From positions 496,001 through 560,000 of the forward strand of contig CAWIOS010000009.1 in assembly GCA_963837815.1 (NCBI GenBank): a stretch of 64,000 bases of DNA, read 5' to 3'. Positions 7,404 through 16,234 of this stretch are shown here, one piece after another. The position numbers were made by a program, and so were the translations under genes. The notes under the pieces are model-generated. The model was not told the origin of the DNA, did not search any database, and saw nothing but the letters and a program-made list of their open reading frames with translations. Position 1 is the stretch's first letter, and each line of letters starts with the position of its first letter. Origin of the DNA: Fen-1273 sp963837815 (GTDB taxonomy: Bacteria > Bacteroidota > Ignavibacteria > UBA10030 > UBA6906).

Positions 7404-8720
7404 ATGCGCACGATACGGCAACTGAAGTGGACAAACGGCGTCGCCATTCTCGTGGCGCTGGGATTGCTGTACCTTCTCCTCTACTCGCTTCTGGTGCGCC
7501 AGCCCCCCCCCGGAGTGACGGAGATCTATTTCGCGGACCGGATCACCGACGCTCACCGGATACTCATCGACAGGTACAATGCCCTGCACGCCGGGAGGAT
7601 CAGGGTCATTCCGGTCGACTTCCCGAACCTCGACTTCAGTACGAACGAGAGGAAAGAGATCCTGGCCCGCTCCCTCCGCGGGGCGGAGGAAGGCCTCGAC
7701 CTCATCGCGGTGGACATTGTCTGGGTGAAGCGCTTTGCGAGGTGGTGCGAGCCCCTGGGGAAGTATTTCACCCCCGCGGAGCTGGATCGGATTGTGCCGG
7801 ACGCGCTCTATTCCTGCCAGGGGGACAGCGCGCTCGTCGCGCTCCCCCTCGACATGGTCCAGTCGACGATGTACTACAGGGAGGACATTCTGAAGGCACT
7901 TCCCGGCGGGGAAGAGGCGATCCGGAGAATTCAAAACAACATTACATGGCCCGACTTTCTGAATCTGCGGCATACGCTGGGGTACAGGGGACCGTTCTAC
8001 GTCTTCCCGGCGGCCGATTACGAAGGGTTTATCTGCAACTATATCGAAAATCTCCTCAGCCTGAAGCCCGATTACTTCTCCACCGTGGGGTTCAATTTCG
8101 ACACTCCGGAGGGGAAGGAGGCTCTCCAGCAGATGGTGGACCTCCTCAACAGGGACGGCGCTGCACCCCCTGTGGTGACGTCGTTTACCGAGGCGCCGAG
8201 CTACGAGTACTTCATCAGGAACGACGGGCTCTTCCTGAGGGGATGGACGACGTATGACATGGACTTCAACGACCAGCCCGTTGACAGGAAGAAGCAGGAG
8301 CACCTGAGGAAGGCGCCGCTCCCCTATATCCCGGGGGGGAGGCCCGCCCTGCTGTTCGGGGGGTGGAACCTCATGATGCCGCAATTCAGCAGGAAAAAGG
8401 AAGCGGTCGTTGATTTCGTCCGGTTTCTCCTGCGGGACGATTCCCAGGAGGTCTTCTACAGGGTGTCAAGGTACTATCCCGTCGTGAAGTCGTTTTACAC
8501 GGACTCCGCGAGCATCGCGAAGTATCCCGAGATCGCCCGCATCAGTGCGCTGTTGAAGACGGGCGTCCATCGCCCGGCGGTGAAGGACTACACGAACTAC
8601 TCGAAGATCATGTCTCATTACTTCTCCCTGGCGATTCGAAAGAAGATCACCGTGGACGAGGCCGTGGAACAGGCGACCCGGGACATCAACGCCGACCAGT
8701 CTCTCGCCCTGGCGAGGTGA
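7404..8720 (+). CDS. Membrane-anchored family 1 extracellular solute-binding protein
   Basis: The 438-residue product resembles the sugar-binding subunits of ABC importers (ITDAHRILIDRYNALH region, ALPLDMVQSTMYYRED hinge region, GGWNLMMPQFSRKKEA near the end). It lacks a lipobox. Residues of about 9-31 form a single hydrophobic segment with no obvious cleavage site, so it is likely tethered to the inner membrane facing the periplasm. No permease or ATPase gene lies nearby. The next gene, a membrane histidine kinase, starts 4 bases after its stop. This arrangement matches SBP-kinase-regulator units in which the binding protein presents a sugar to the sensor. The ligand is unknown; oligosaccharides from the upstream glycosidases are the natural guess. 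Confidence 0.8.
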   Translation: MRTIRQLKWTNGVAILVALGLLYLLLYSLLVRQPPPGVTEIYFADRITDAHRILIDRYNALHAGRIRVIPVDFPNLDFSTNERKEILARSLRGAEEGLDLIAVDIVWVKRFARWCEPLGKYFTPAELDRIVPDALYSCQGDSALVALPLDMVQSTMYYREDILKALPGGEEAIRRIQNNITWPDFLNLRHTLGYRGPFYVFPAADYEGFICNYIENLLSLKPDYFSTVGFNFDTPEGKEALQQMVDLLNRDGAAPPVVTSFTEAPSYEYFIRNDGLFLRGWTTYDMDFNDQPVDRKKQEHLRKAPLPYIPGGRPALLFGGWNLMMPQFSRKKEAVVDFVRFLLRDDSQEVFYRVSRYYPVVKSFYTDSASIAKYPEIARISALLKTGVHRPAVKDYTNYSKIMSHYFSLAIRKKITVDEAVEQATRDINADQSLALAR

Positions 8721-8724
8721 GGCG

Positions 8725-10230
8725 ATGGACTCGTACAGGGATCTGATCCCGCTCCGGCTGCGGAGAAAGCTGTCGAAGTACCGCTTCGAAATCAGGCACA
8801 TCATCGTTCTCTTCGCGGTCCTGATTTCCTTCCAGATCATCCTTGCATTGCTCCAGAAATCGCTTCTCGGGGGTTTTCTCCAGGGGACGCAGAACTGGTT
8901 CCAGAAGTACTACGCCGAGCGGATCGCGATCGTCACGTCCGCAAGCCTCGAGCTCCTCTTCCAGAACCAGTCTCCCGTCGAAGCGGAGTATGACAGCACG
9001 GACAACACGATGGTGTATTCCCTGAACGTCTTCTTCAAGCAGCAGCTCATCCAGCGGAACATCGAGGACATCCGGCTGATCCTGCTGAAGGACCAGCGGA
9101 TCTACGTCATCGGCAACGGCCAGGCGATGTACGCGTACTTCCAGGGGAAGCTCCGGCCGTACGCCGAGGATACGGCGTCGGGCGCATCGCAGGCCGTGAC
9201 GTACTTCCTCTCCGTGCAGAACGAACTGAAGGAGCACGAGGAGATCATAAGTTCGCTGACGAGCCAGAAGACGTTCAACGTGGTCGTGCCGTTCGTGCCC
9301 GAGGGGGAGTACATCGGCGCGCTCTACATGAGGATCACGCCCGATTTTTCGTTCCTGACGAACGAGGTCCGGACGAACGCGGACCAGCTTTCCATCGTCT
9401 TCTCGGCGCTCATCCTCGTGGGACTGATCGCGATATTCGCCGTCTCCTCGCTTGCGGTGAGGGAGCGCGACGAAATGCAGCGGAAGCTCTTTGCCGAACA
9501 CCAGGAATACCTGGAGAACCAGATCCGCCTGGAGAAGGAATCCCTGTTCACGCGGAGGATTTATCACACGCACCACAAGGCGGAGAAGATCATCGGGTTC
9601 ATCAAGGAAGACGCCCGGCGGATGAACGCGCACAACCTGGACGAGCTCAAGGCGCGCGTTCTCACGTACGCGAATTTCATCTCGCGGATCATCTATGATA
9701 TGAAGTGGTACGACCAGGACATCAACACGATCGTCAACCCCATCTTCAACGCCGACATCAACTCGGTGATCGGCTTCATCGTGAAACATGTCTTCCTCAG
9801 GATCTCCACGAAGAACGAGATGTTCCAGTTCAAGCTCGAGCTCGAAGAGTCCCTCCCGCCGGTGCACGTGAATGAATTCATCGTCTGGGAGATCCTCGAG
9901 CCGCTGATCCAGAACAGCATTGACCACGGGGGCCGGCCGTCGGTGACCATAACGATACGGACCCGGTATTCGCGCGAGGAAGGGATGACGCACGTGACGA
10001 TCCAGGACGACGGCGTGGGGATCGACGCGGCGCTCCTTGAGCCCGGGCCGAAGGGGATCAGGCGGTTGTTCCTGGAGCAGGAAACGACGAAGGGGGGAGA
10101 GGGGATGCACTCGGGGTACGGTTGCTACATCGCGTACCAGCTTGCGGTCGGCAAATGCGGGTGGGCGCTGGACGCGGAAAACCTCCCGGGCGGCGGCTGC
10201 AGGTTCATGATCGCGATACGGAACGAGTGA
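8725..10230 (+). CDS. Membrane sensor histidine kinase
   Basis: The 501-residue product has transmembrane segments near 25-44 and 223-245, flanking a periplasmic sensor domain of about 175 residues. A coiled coil follows, then a candidate phosphoacceptor region YHTHHKAEK (His281, His283, His284), and a GHKL ATPase domain with N box EPLIQNSIDHGG (Asn397) and G1 box DDGVGID. It likely autophosphorylates on one of these histidines and passes the phosphate to the regulator encoded 66 bases downstream. Its start lies 4 bases after the solute-binding protein stop, so the two proteins are made together. The histidine box is not of the common HisKA type, so the exact phosphorylated residue is uncertain. 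Confidence 0.85.
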   Translation: MDSYRDLIPLRLRRKLSKYRFEIRHIIVLFAVLISFQIILALLQKSLLGGFLQGTQNWFQKYYAERIAIVTSASLELLFQNQSPVEAEYDSTDNTMVYSLNVFFKQQLIQRNIEDIRLILLKDQRIYVIGNGQAMYAYFQGKLRPYAEDTASGASQAVTYFLSVQNELKEHEEIISSLTSQKTFNVVVPFVPEGEYIGALYMRITPDFSFLTNEVRTNADQLSIVFSALILVGLIAIFAVSSLAVRERDEMQRKLFAEHQEYLENQIRLEKESLFTRRIYHTHHKAEKIIGFIKEDARRMNAHNLDELKARVLTYANFISRIIYDMKWYDQDINTIVNPIFNADINSVIGFIVKHVFLRISTKNEMFQFKLELEESLPPVHVNEFIVWEILEPLIQNSIDHGGRPSVTITIRTRYSREEGMTHVTIQDDGVGIDAALLEPGPKGIRRLFLEQETTKGGEGMHSGYGCYIAYQLAVGKCGWALDAENLPGGGCRFMIAIRNE

Positions 10231-10296
10231 CGCCGGCCCGGCAGCGCGCCGGGAGCGGCTGTGTGACAGTTGTTGTCTCAACTGCAGGAAAATGCC

Positions 10297-11751
10297 ATGA
10301 GCACCACGAATCCGATTTCCATTCTCCTCGTTGAAGACGAGGAATTCGACGTCGCACGGGTGAGGAACACCCTGCGTTTCTTCTCGGAGCGCGTGCGGAT
10401 CACCGACGTGGTGTCGAACGGACGGGCGGCCGTCGAGTTCCTGCAGAAGAAGGCGGACGCCTACGACGTGGTGATCCTTGACTACCAGATTTCGGGAGGC
10501 TTCAAGGGGGAAGAGCTGATACGGAAGATCAAGGAGATCGACCCGTGCATCCAGATCATCGTCGTCACGAAGATGACGATAAACATCACCGACTATGAGT
10601 TCGCGAACAACCTCCTGAAGGCCGGGGCGTTCTGGTACTGCACGAAATACCCCGGGCATATCGAGGAGTACATCTACCAGCCGACGGATTTCCTCCTGAG
10701 CATATTCAACGCCTACGAGAAGAAGAAGCTCGAAAAGCGGTCGTTGAAGGCGGACCGGACGCTGATGGAGGGGGTGAACAGCATGCTCGACTTCCGCAGG
10801 CTCATCGGCGAATCAAAGCCGATGATCCAACTGAAGGAATCAATCGAGAAATACGCCAAAAGCGAGGTCAACATCCTCATCAGCGGCGCGTCGGGCACGG
10901 GGAAGGAACTCGTCGCCTGGAACATCCACCTGAAGAGCAGGCGGCGGTTCGAGAAGTTCGTCCCGATCAACTGCGGGAGCATTCCGCAGGAGCTCATTGA
11001 GAGCGAGCTTTTCGGCTACGAGAAAGGCTCGTTTACGGGCGCAAACGCGGCGAAACAGGGGCTCTTTGAGGTTGCCAACCACGGGACGGTGTTTCTCGAC
11101 GAAGTCTCGGAGCTCTCCCCCTCCGCGCAGGTCAAGCTCCTGCGTGTCATACAGGACGGCGAGATCGAGAAGATCGGGAGGACGAAGAGCATCTCGGTCA
11201 ACGTGCGGCTGATTGCGGCGACGAACAAGAACCTCGCCTCCGAGGTCAACGAAGGGAGGTTCAGGGAGGATCTCTACTTCCGGCTCAACATCGTCCCGCT
11301 GAACATCGTCCCCCTCTGGCAGAGGGGGGAGGACATCCTGCTCCTGTTCGACCATTTCCTGGAGTACTTCAGCAACGACATGGGCGTGTCGGTGCCTTCG
11401 GTGGACGCGAAAGCGAGGGAGATCCTGGTGAACTACCGGTGGCCCGGGAACGTGCGCGAGCTGAGGAGCGTCGTCCAGCGGCTGGTTCTCAACTGCCCGG
11501 AGAGCATCACGGCGAAAGACGTCTCGAATCCCATGATACTCCCCAATCCCGTGCTCGGGAAGGATGTCGCGGGATTCGAGGAGATGGCGAACGGCCGCAT
11601 TCTCCCCCTGCGGGAGGTGGAGCGTGTGTTCAGGACGCGCTACTTCAAATACGTCCGGAGCATATCAAGCTCCGATTCGAACGCCGCCGAGAAGCTGGGG
11701 CTCGCGCCGTCCAATTTTTACAGGATGTGCAAGGAGCTCGGCATCAAATGA
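10297..11751 (+). CDS. NtrC-family sigma54-dependent response regulator
   Basis: The product is 484 residues. ATG 10297 is preceded by AGGAA with a 6-base gap. The receiver domain has acidic residues in LLVEDEE, phosphoacceptor Asp62 in VILDYQ and a conserved Lys in VTKM. The AAA+ domain carries Walker A GASGTGKE (from residue 197), the sigma54 contact loop GSFTGA (from 244; a variant of GAFTGA) and Walker B GTVFLDEVSEL. The C-terminal Fis-type helix-turn-helix covers about 455-484 (AAEKLGLAPSNFYRMCKELG). Such proteins bind inverted repeats 80-150 bases upstream of -24/-12 promoters. Candidate targets with that layout are at 272-394 and 35312-35444. Confidence 0.9.
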   Translation: MSTTNPISILLVEDEEFDVARVRNTLRFFSERVRITDVVSNGRAAVEFLQKKADAYDVVILDYQISGGFKGEELIRKIKEIDPCIQIIVVTKMTINITDYEFANNLLKAGAFWYCTKYPGHIEEYIYQPTDFLLSIFNAYEKKKLEKRSLKADRTLMEGVNSMLDFRRLIGESKPMIQLKESIEKYAKSEVNILISGASGTGKELVAWNIHLKSRRRFEKFVPINCGSIPQELIESELFGYEKGSFTGANAAKQGLFEVANHGTVFLDEVSELSPSAQVKLLRVIQDGEIEKIGRTKSISVNVRLIAATNKNLASEVNEGRFREDLYFRLNIVPLNIVPLWQRGEDILLLFDHFLEYFSNDMGVSVPSVDAKAREILVNYRWPGNVRELRSVVQRLVLNCPESITAKDVSNPMILPNPVLGKDVAGFEEMANGRILPLREVERVFRTRYFKYVRSISSSDSNAAEKLGLAPSNFYRMCKELGIK

Positions 11752-11763
11752 CCGCTTCTCAGA

Positions 11764-11795
11764 TCATCCCGCGGCTGCTTTGAGCCGCAGGATGA
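11764..11795. terminator. Hairpin between convergent genes
   Basis: TCATCC-C-GCGGCT pairs with AGCCGC-A-GGATGA around a 6-base loop, with one C/A mismatch. It lies between the converging ends of the response regulator and the DUF362 gene, so it can serve both strands. No strong T-run follows. Confidence 0.5.
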
Positions 11796-11804
11796 CCGAT
11801 GTGC

Positions 11805-13751
11805 CTATTTTGCGAGTATCATTTTCCGCGTCGCGGCAAAATCCGAACCGGCCTTCATCGTGATGAAATACGCCCCGCTCGCGGCGGGGATCCCCCTGTC
11901 ATCCCTTCCGTCCCACCGGGCCGTGTGTTCGCCCGCTCCCATCGTTCCGTTCACGATCGACCGGATATGCCGCCCCGTCACGTCGTAGACGTCGAGTGCG
12001 ACTGTCCTGCTTCCCGGGATGGTGAACGTAATCGTCGTCGAGGGATTGAACGGGTTGGGGTAATTCTGGCGGAGGGCAAACCCCGACGGCTCCTTTGCCG
12101 CCGGCCCCGCGCCTGTGACAAGATTCCCCGTGAGCTGCACAAGCTCGATGCCGTTCCCTATCCCCAGGTTCCGCGTGTACTTCTTCTCCGCCGCATTGTT
12201 CCAGTGCTCGTGAACGCCGAGGCTTGGCAGCCTGACCGAATCGCCGTTCGGATTGTAGAACGTTCCTGACGGCGGATTGTTCGCCTGTGATCCTTCGTGG
12301 AGGTAATTGTCAACTGCGCCGTACGTGAGCGTGTAATTGGGATTGACCGCCTGTTCTGTACGCAGAAAATCGAGCCCCACGGATTCGATGGCGATGTTGT
12401 CTTGCGACATGAACAGGCTTGACGACCAGTGTCCGTTGAACGGCGTTGACTGCCACCGGCTCGTGTTCGCCACCGGGTTCCCCTCTCCTTCGACCGCATA
12501 CAGCCCGTCGATCATGAACAAGAGCGTCTTTTCGCCCAGATCCCTGTGTCCCATCAGGTCGACGAGCGTGTTGTACGTTCCCATCGGTCTCCCCTTGAAC
12601 GTCCATTCGGGGCTGCCGACGATCGTGATGTCGTGTACGGCGGTATACGGGTGAAGCCCGGCATAGTGCGGCACGCCCTGCTGCGGAGTCCCGGTGCTGT
12701 CGGACACGCTCAGCGTCCCGAAATGATTTTTCGAACAGAGCGTCAATCCCATGTACCGATGAGCCTTGAATTGGCCGAGATTGATGATGTACGATGCGTG
12801 CGTGACGACTGTCGGGAGATAAGCAGGGTTCCCTCCGTTTATCTCCATTGTGAGCTTCTGTGCCCAGTGGACAAGCACCGTCGTGTCCCGGACGTACTGC
12901 TCCCGGCCGTTGATCGCCTGCCAGCCCATGAAATGCACGCCGGGGAATGCCGTCTTGCATTTTGTGAAGACGGGATCGGGGACGTACCGGTCCGTATCGA
13001 AAATTGTGATATCGCTGTCGCGGACCCCCGCGATTGTCACGAGCTGCCTGAGAAGTGAAAGGGCGAGCTGCGGTGCGACGAACACCGAATTGCCCACGTA
13101 CCCCGGGAAGCTTGTTTGAACGAGATTGATCTTGATCGCGATCTTCTCGCCGCGCGTGTACCCGACGTTCCCCTTCCCGTGGCGCAGGTTGAAATACCTG
13201 AAGAGCGTGTCCCACGCGGCGCTTTCCGCGTATTTCCCCGAGATCGAGCGGAGCGATTTCGTCAGCATCGAATCCACGACGTTCTGGTGCGTCACGTTGT
13301 CGTTCCACCAGTTTCCCGTTACTCCGTCCCACGTGGTGGCGGTGGAATCCCACGCCCACACCACGCGTCCCGGGAATATCCCCCGTGCGACACCCATGGG
13401 GGTGTTCGGCGCGTCGCTGGGGACGAAGAGCGAGTCCGTGGCAAGTATCGCGGCGTTGGACTCGGAATCGGTCTTGAGGAGCGTGAACATTCCCACGACG
13501 ATCCCGCAGAACACGAGAACGAGCGCGGGGATGGCCCTCCGGCTTCTGAACAGGGCGCCGGCCTTTTTCACCGAGAAGAGGGCGAGCGCCATCCCGCCGA
13601 TGTAGGCGACGAAGCTCCCGGCGAGCGGCGCCGCGACCTTCATGCAGGGATATTCCGCCCGGCTCGGTTTGGGGACGACTCTGACGAGCATCCAGACGAG
13701 TGACGCCAGTCCCGTGAGGAGGAAGAGGATTTGCGCAATTTTCTTTTTCAT
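11805..13751 (-). CDS. DUF362 protein with N-terminal membrane segments and type IX secretion-like tail
   Basis: The 648-residue product starts at ATG 13751, with AAGGA upstream. Three hydrophobic segments lie in the first 95 residues. The middle (about 130-400) carries DUF362-like features (GEKIAIKINL; IYNLG-type and FDTDRYVPDP segments). The last 90 or so residues form a FlgD/Por-type sorting domain that opens with QNYPNPFNPSTTI and ends in a beta-rich MKAGSDFAATRKM stretch. DUF362 proteins are poorly characterised; some bind iron-sulfur clusters. Multiple membrane helices together with an outer-membrane secretion tail is topologically odd. A terminator-like hairpin sits 30 bases before the start codon. 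Confidence 0.75.
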   Translation of the reverse strand: MKKKIAQILFLLTGLASLVWMLVRVVPKPSRAEYPCMKVAAPLAGSFVAYIGGMALALFSVKKAGALFRSRRAIPALVLVFCGIVVGMFTLLKTDSESNAAILATDSLFVPSDAPNTPMGVARGIFPGRVVWAWDSTATTWDGVTGNWWNDNVTHQNVVDSMLTKSLRSISGKYAESAAWDTLFRYFNLRHGKGNVGYTRGEKIAIKINLVQTSFPGYVGNSVFVAPQLALSLLRQLVTIAGVRDSDITIFDTDRYVPDPVFTKCKTAFPGVHFMGWQAINGREQYVRDTTVLVHWAQKLTMEINGGNPAYLPTVVTHASYIINLGQFKAHRYMGLTLCSKNHFGTLSVSDSTGTPQQGVPHYAGLHPYTAVHDITIVGSPEWTFKGRPMGTYNTLVDLMGHRDLGEKTLLFMIDGLYAVEGEGNPVANTSRWQSTPFNGHWSSSLFMSQDNIAIESVGLDFLRTEQAVNPNYTLTYGAVDNYLHEGSQANNPPSGTFYNPNGDSVRLPSLGVHEHWNNAAEKKYTRNLGIGNGIELVQLTGNLVTGAGPAAKEPSGFALRQNYPNPFNPSTTITFTIPGSRTVALDVYDVTGRHIRSIVNGTMGAGEHTARWDGRDDRGIPAASGAYFITMKAGSDFAATRKMILAK

Positions 13752-13780
13752 GGCATAGTCCTTCGGGTCGGGAATGCATT

Positions 13781-13823
13781 CATACAAAAGAATGCCCCTT
13801 CCACCGGAACGATGAAAGGGGCA
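13781..13823 (-). terminator. Minus-strand hairpin with T-run, in the leader of the DUF362 gene
   Basis: TGCCCCTT (minus strand, 13823-13816) pairs with AAGGGGCA (13800-13793) and is followed by TTCTTTTG. It may terminate the radical SAM transcript, or attenuate the DUF362 message if that promoter lies upstream of the hairpin. Confidence 0.55.
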
Positions 13824-13884
13824 CTGGAAAGAACCTGTATCAATATGCGAAACTGTGACCTTAAAACCTAATCACTCCAGCTTG

Positions 13885-13924
13885 CCCCGCCGGAGGCGGG
13901 GGCCTGGCACGCTTGAGGCGTGCC
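13885..13924. repeat. Two adjacent GC-rich hairpins
   Basis: CCCCGCC-GGA-GGCGGGG (13885-13901) and GGCACGC-TTGAG-GCGTGCC (13906-13924) are both perfect inverted repeats, just downstream of the radical SAM gene on the minus strand. They resemble REP-type or termination hairpins. The first is similar in sequence to the CCCGCC/GGCGGG hairpins at 61627-61715. Confidence 0.55.
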
Positions 13925-13955
13925 CGCAGGCATGGCCGGAGGCGTGCGCCGCCCG

Positions 13956-15536
13956 TTACACTGCCGCGACGTGGAGCGACCTGACCACACTCTCCTCCGG
14001 GGCCGCTTTCCCTTCTTCGTCCTTTATATACGCGTAGGGGTCATGTTCCGTCCCCCCGGCGGGGAGCCACTGCCACATGTCGCCCAGCTCGCGCTGTATC
14101 GCGTCGATGTAGAACCGGGGGACCGTCGTCGTCCTCTGCTCGAAAAAATCCCTGAAACCCATGTCCGTGTCGAGCCTCCGCCGGATCTCTTTGAAGTACC
14201 GGATCCGTCCGTACCCTTCAGACGACACTGCGCGGAGCGTGTTGAGCCAGCGGGGGGTGAACCCGGTTGTTGCAGATGCCCGCCGCGCAATGGCCCGTGG
14301 AGAGCACGTATACTCCGTCAGGCTGATGACCTTGTCGTAAAAATCGGGCCAGGAGTAGTTTTTCGGCTTCAGGTTCATCGCGCCGTTGTTGTTCAGGAAA
14401 TGGAACGGGAAGGGGATCACGCGGCCGGCGCGCTGGTACTCGAGGTTGAGCGGCGCCGCCTGCCCGAACGCGGTCAGAAGCGAATACCCGGGAAACGCCC
14501 CGGGCGCAAGGTCGACGAACCGCTTCGTCAGCTCGAAGGGGTCATCCCCCTCGTCGGTATCGAGGCCGAGGACGAAATTTGTCTGGACGAGCGGCACGTG
14601 GCGCAGCAGCGTGTTGACGTGCGCCGAGACCTCGCGGACCTTGTCCATCCCCGTGATTCTCATCGTCCGCGATTTCTCCCCCAGCGCGAACCATGACTCG
14701 ATCCCCGGGAGGAGCATCTTGAAGCTGTTCCGTTTCAGCCGGAGGAGATGCGGTTCCGTGAGGAGCGACAGGCTGCTCTCGGCGACGAAGTCGATGCTCC
14801 CCGGGGGAACCGCTTCTTCAATCGCATCCAATGTTTCGTTGAACTGGACGCCGAAGTTCGGGTCATGCCAACCCACGAGGGGGCGGCGGAACTTCCCGCG
14901 GAGGAACGTCAGGTCGCTCTTCAGGAGGTCGAACGAAAGCTGCTGGTACGGCACCGTGGAATCGATGCAGAACGAACAGCGGTACGGGCACCCGAGGCTG
15001 CCGATGATGGGAACGATCTTGATGATCGGCGCTTTGCTGAGCGTGGCGTCGATGAACTTCCACCTCTCCTGCACGCCCGGGAGCGACGGGGGCTGCCCCG
15101 CCGCGGAGACGCGGATTCCTATGGGCCGGTGCCGGGAGCAATCCTCGACGACCGCGTTCACCGTGTCGCGGTCGGTGAACCCGAACACATAATCGAAATA
15201 GCGCTGCGAGTCCTGCGGGAAGCACCGGGCGTGAGGTCCTCCCAGTGCGGTGACCGCCCCGCGCGACCGGAGATAGGCGCTCAGAGCGTAGGCGAGATGT
15301 GACGCTTCAGTGAATGATCCGATGAATGCGAGGTCGGTGTCCGGGGGGAGGCAGGTCGCGAGATCTTCGCGGCCGGTGTAGCAGACGTACGTGACGTTGT
15401 GTCCCTGTTCTTCGCACCACACGGAAATTGCCTGCGGCATGACGCTGGCGAAGCTTGCGTTCATCATCTTCGACCACATCGAGCCGCCCGGCCGGGGGGC
15501 GACGAGATCAATAACGCCGATGCGGAGCCTCTTCAT
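13956..15536 (-). CDS. B12-binding-type radical SAM protein
   Basis: The 526-residue product has an N-terminal Rossmann-like half (residues 1-130, with TDLAFIGSFTEASHLAYALS), as in cobalamin-binding domains. The radical SAM core follows, with Cys183, Cys187 and Cys190 in GCPYRCSFC, then a FVAESSLSLL strand and a VQTNFVLGLDTDEGDDP segment typical of this class. ATG 15536 is chosen because AAGGAA precedes it and homology-like sequence begins there. Members methylate or rearrange diverse substrates, often lipids or natural products; no substrate can be inferred. The neighbours (DUF362 downstream, GNAT divergent) give no clear pathway. Confidence 0.8.
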   Translation of the reverse strand: MKRLRIGVIDLVAPRPGGSMWSKMMNASFASVMPQAISVWCEEQGHNVTYVCYTGREDLATCLPPDTDLAFIGSFTEASHLAYALSAYLRSRGAVTALGGPHARCFPQDSQRYFDYVFGFTDRDTVNAVVEDCSRHRPIGIRVSAAGQPPSLPGVQERWKFIDATLSKAPIIKIVPIIGSLGCPYRCSFCIDSTVPYQQLSFDLLKSDLTFLRGKFRRPLVGWHDPNFGVQFNETLDAIEEAVPPGSIDFVAESSLSLLTEPHLLRLKRNSFKMLLPGIESWFALGEKSRTMRITGMDKVREVSAHVNTLLRHVPLVQTNFVLGLDTDEGDDPFELTKRFVDLAPGAFPGYSLLTAFGQAAPLNLEYQRAGRVIPFPFHFLNNNGAMNLKPKNYSWPDFYDKVISLTEYTCSPRAIARRASATTGFTPRWLNTLRAVSSEGYGRIRYFKEIRRRLDTDMGFRDFFEQRTTTVPRFYIDAIQRELGDMWQWLPAGGTEHDPYAYIKDEEGKAAPEESVVRSLHVAAV

Positions 15537-15633
15537 AGATGGTTCCTTGATGAATAACGCTTCGCACGGTTGGACGCAAAGAACAGGTCGCCGGAGGGCA
15601 AAGCAGTCCCTGGCGAAGTCCATCTTGCTATAC

Positions 15634-15662
15634 TACATAGCGAATAATTCCGTACCATACAA
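15634..15662 (-). promoter_or_regulatory. Possible promoter of the radical SAM gene
   Basis: TTGTAT (minus, 15662-15657) and TATGTA (15639-15634) are 17 bases apart, about 100 bases before the start codon. The surrounding 60 bases are AT-rich relative to the window. Confidence 0.4.
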
Positions 15663-15694
15663 GATAATTCTCGTGTCATTTCACGGGTTGAACG

Positions 15695-16174
15695 ATGGCC
15701 GGAGGCAATCTCGAGCGGATAATCAACCTCGCGGAGGAGTTCTTCGACATGAAGAACGATCCGGATCAGCTCGCCGTCGACGCCGACACAATGGCGAAGC
15801 TCAGGGCAATCCATCCCGCCACGATGTCGGAAGAGAGTGACATTGAGGGGCCCGTTGCGTGGATCCTTGTGATTCCGACGACCCGCGTGCTCATGGATCG
15901 GTTCACGTCCGTCGAAATCAACGAAAGGGAGCTTCTTGCAATGACTCAGCCGGGCGGGACGTATGACGCGCTGTATCTCTGTTCTGCGCTCGTCCTCCCC
16001 GAACAGAGGAGGAAAGGTCTCGCCCGGCGGCTTGCACTCCGGGCGGTTGCGGAGATCCGCGCCGACCATCCGATCGGGCACCTGTTCTACTGGGGGTTCA
16101 GCGGGGCCGGCGATGAGCTCGCCGCCTCAATCGCGCGGGAGACCGGACTCCCGCTCAGCCGGAGGACCGTCTGA
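15695..16174 (+). CDS. GNAT-like acetyltransferase
   Basis: The 159-residue protein contains ALVLPEQRRKGLARRLALRAV, which matches the acetyl-CoA pyrophosphate-binding motif of GNAT enzymes (Q/R-x-x-G-x-G/A with basic residues), near residues 103-123. The C terminus is also consistent with a GNAT fold (FYWGFSGAGDELAASIARETG). The substrate is unknown. The ribosome binding site is weak. It is divergent from the radical SAM gene and precedes the GH2 operon by 60 bases. Confidence 0.6.
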   Translation: MAGGNLERIINLAEEFFDMKNDPDQLAVDADTMAKLRAIHPATMSEESDIEGPVAWILVIPTTRVLMDRFTSVEINERELLAMTQPGGTYDALYLCSALVLPEQRRKGLARRLALRAVAEIRADHPIGHLFYWGFSGAGDELAASIARETGLPLSRRTV

Positions 16175-16234
16175 ACGCAGCATGCACTAACCCACCGCGC
16201 CTTCCGGGGGCCGGCATCAGCAGGAGACTCTCAC

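Noticed and set aside
8686..10659. Long minus-strand open frame (657 codons) opposite the kinase gene
   Set aside because: It lies antisense to a clear histidine kinase, has Arg- and His-rich, low-complexity composition typical of shadow frames in GC-rich DNA, and has no ribosome binding site.
13905..13920. TGGCACG followed by a GC pair at sigma54 spacing
   Set aside because: It is part of the perfect hairpin at 13906-13924 and no plus-strand gene lies downstream.
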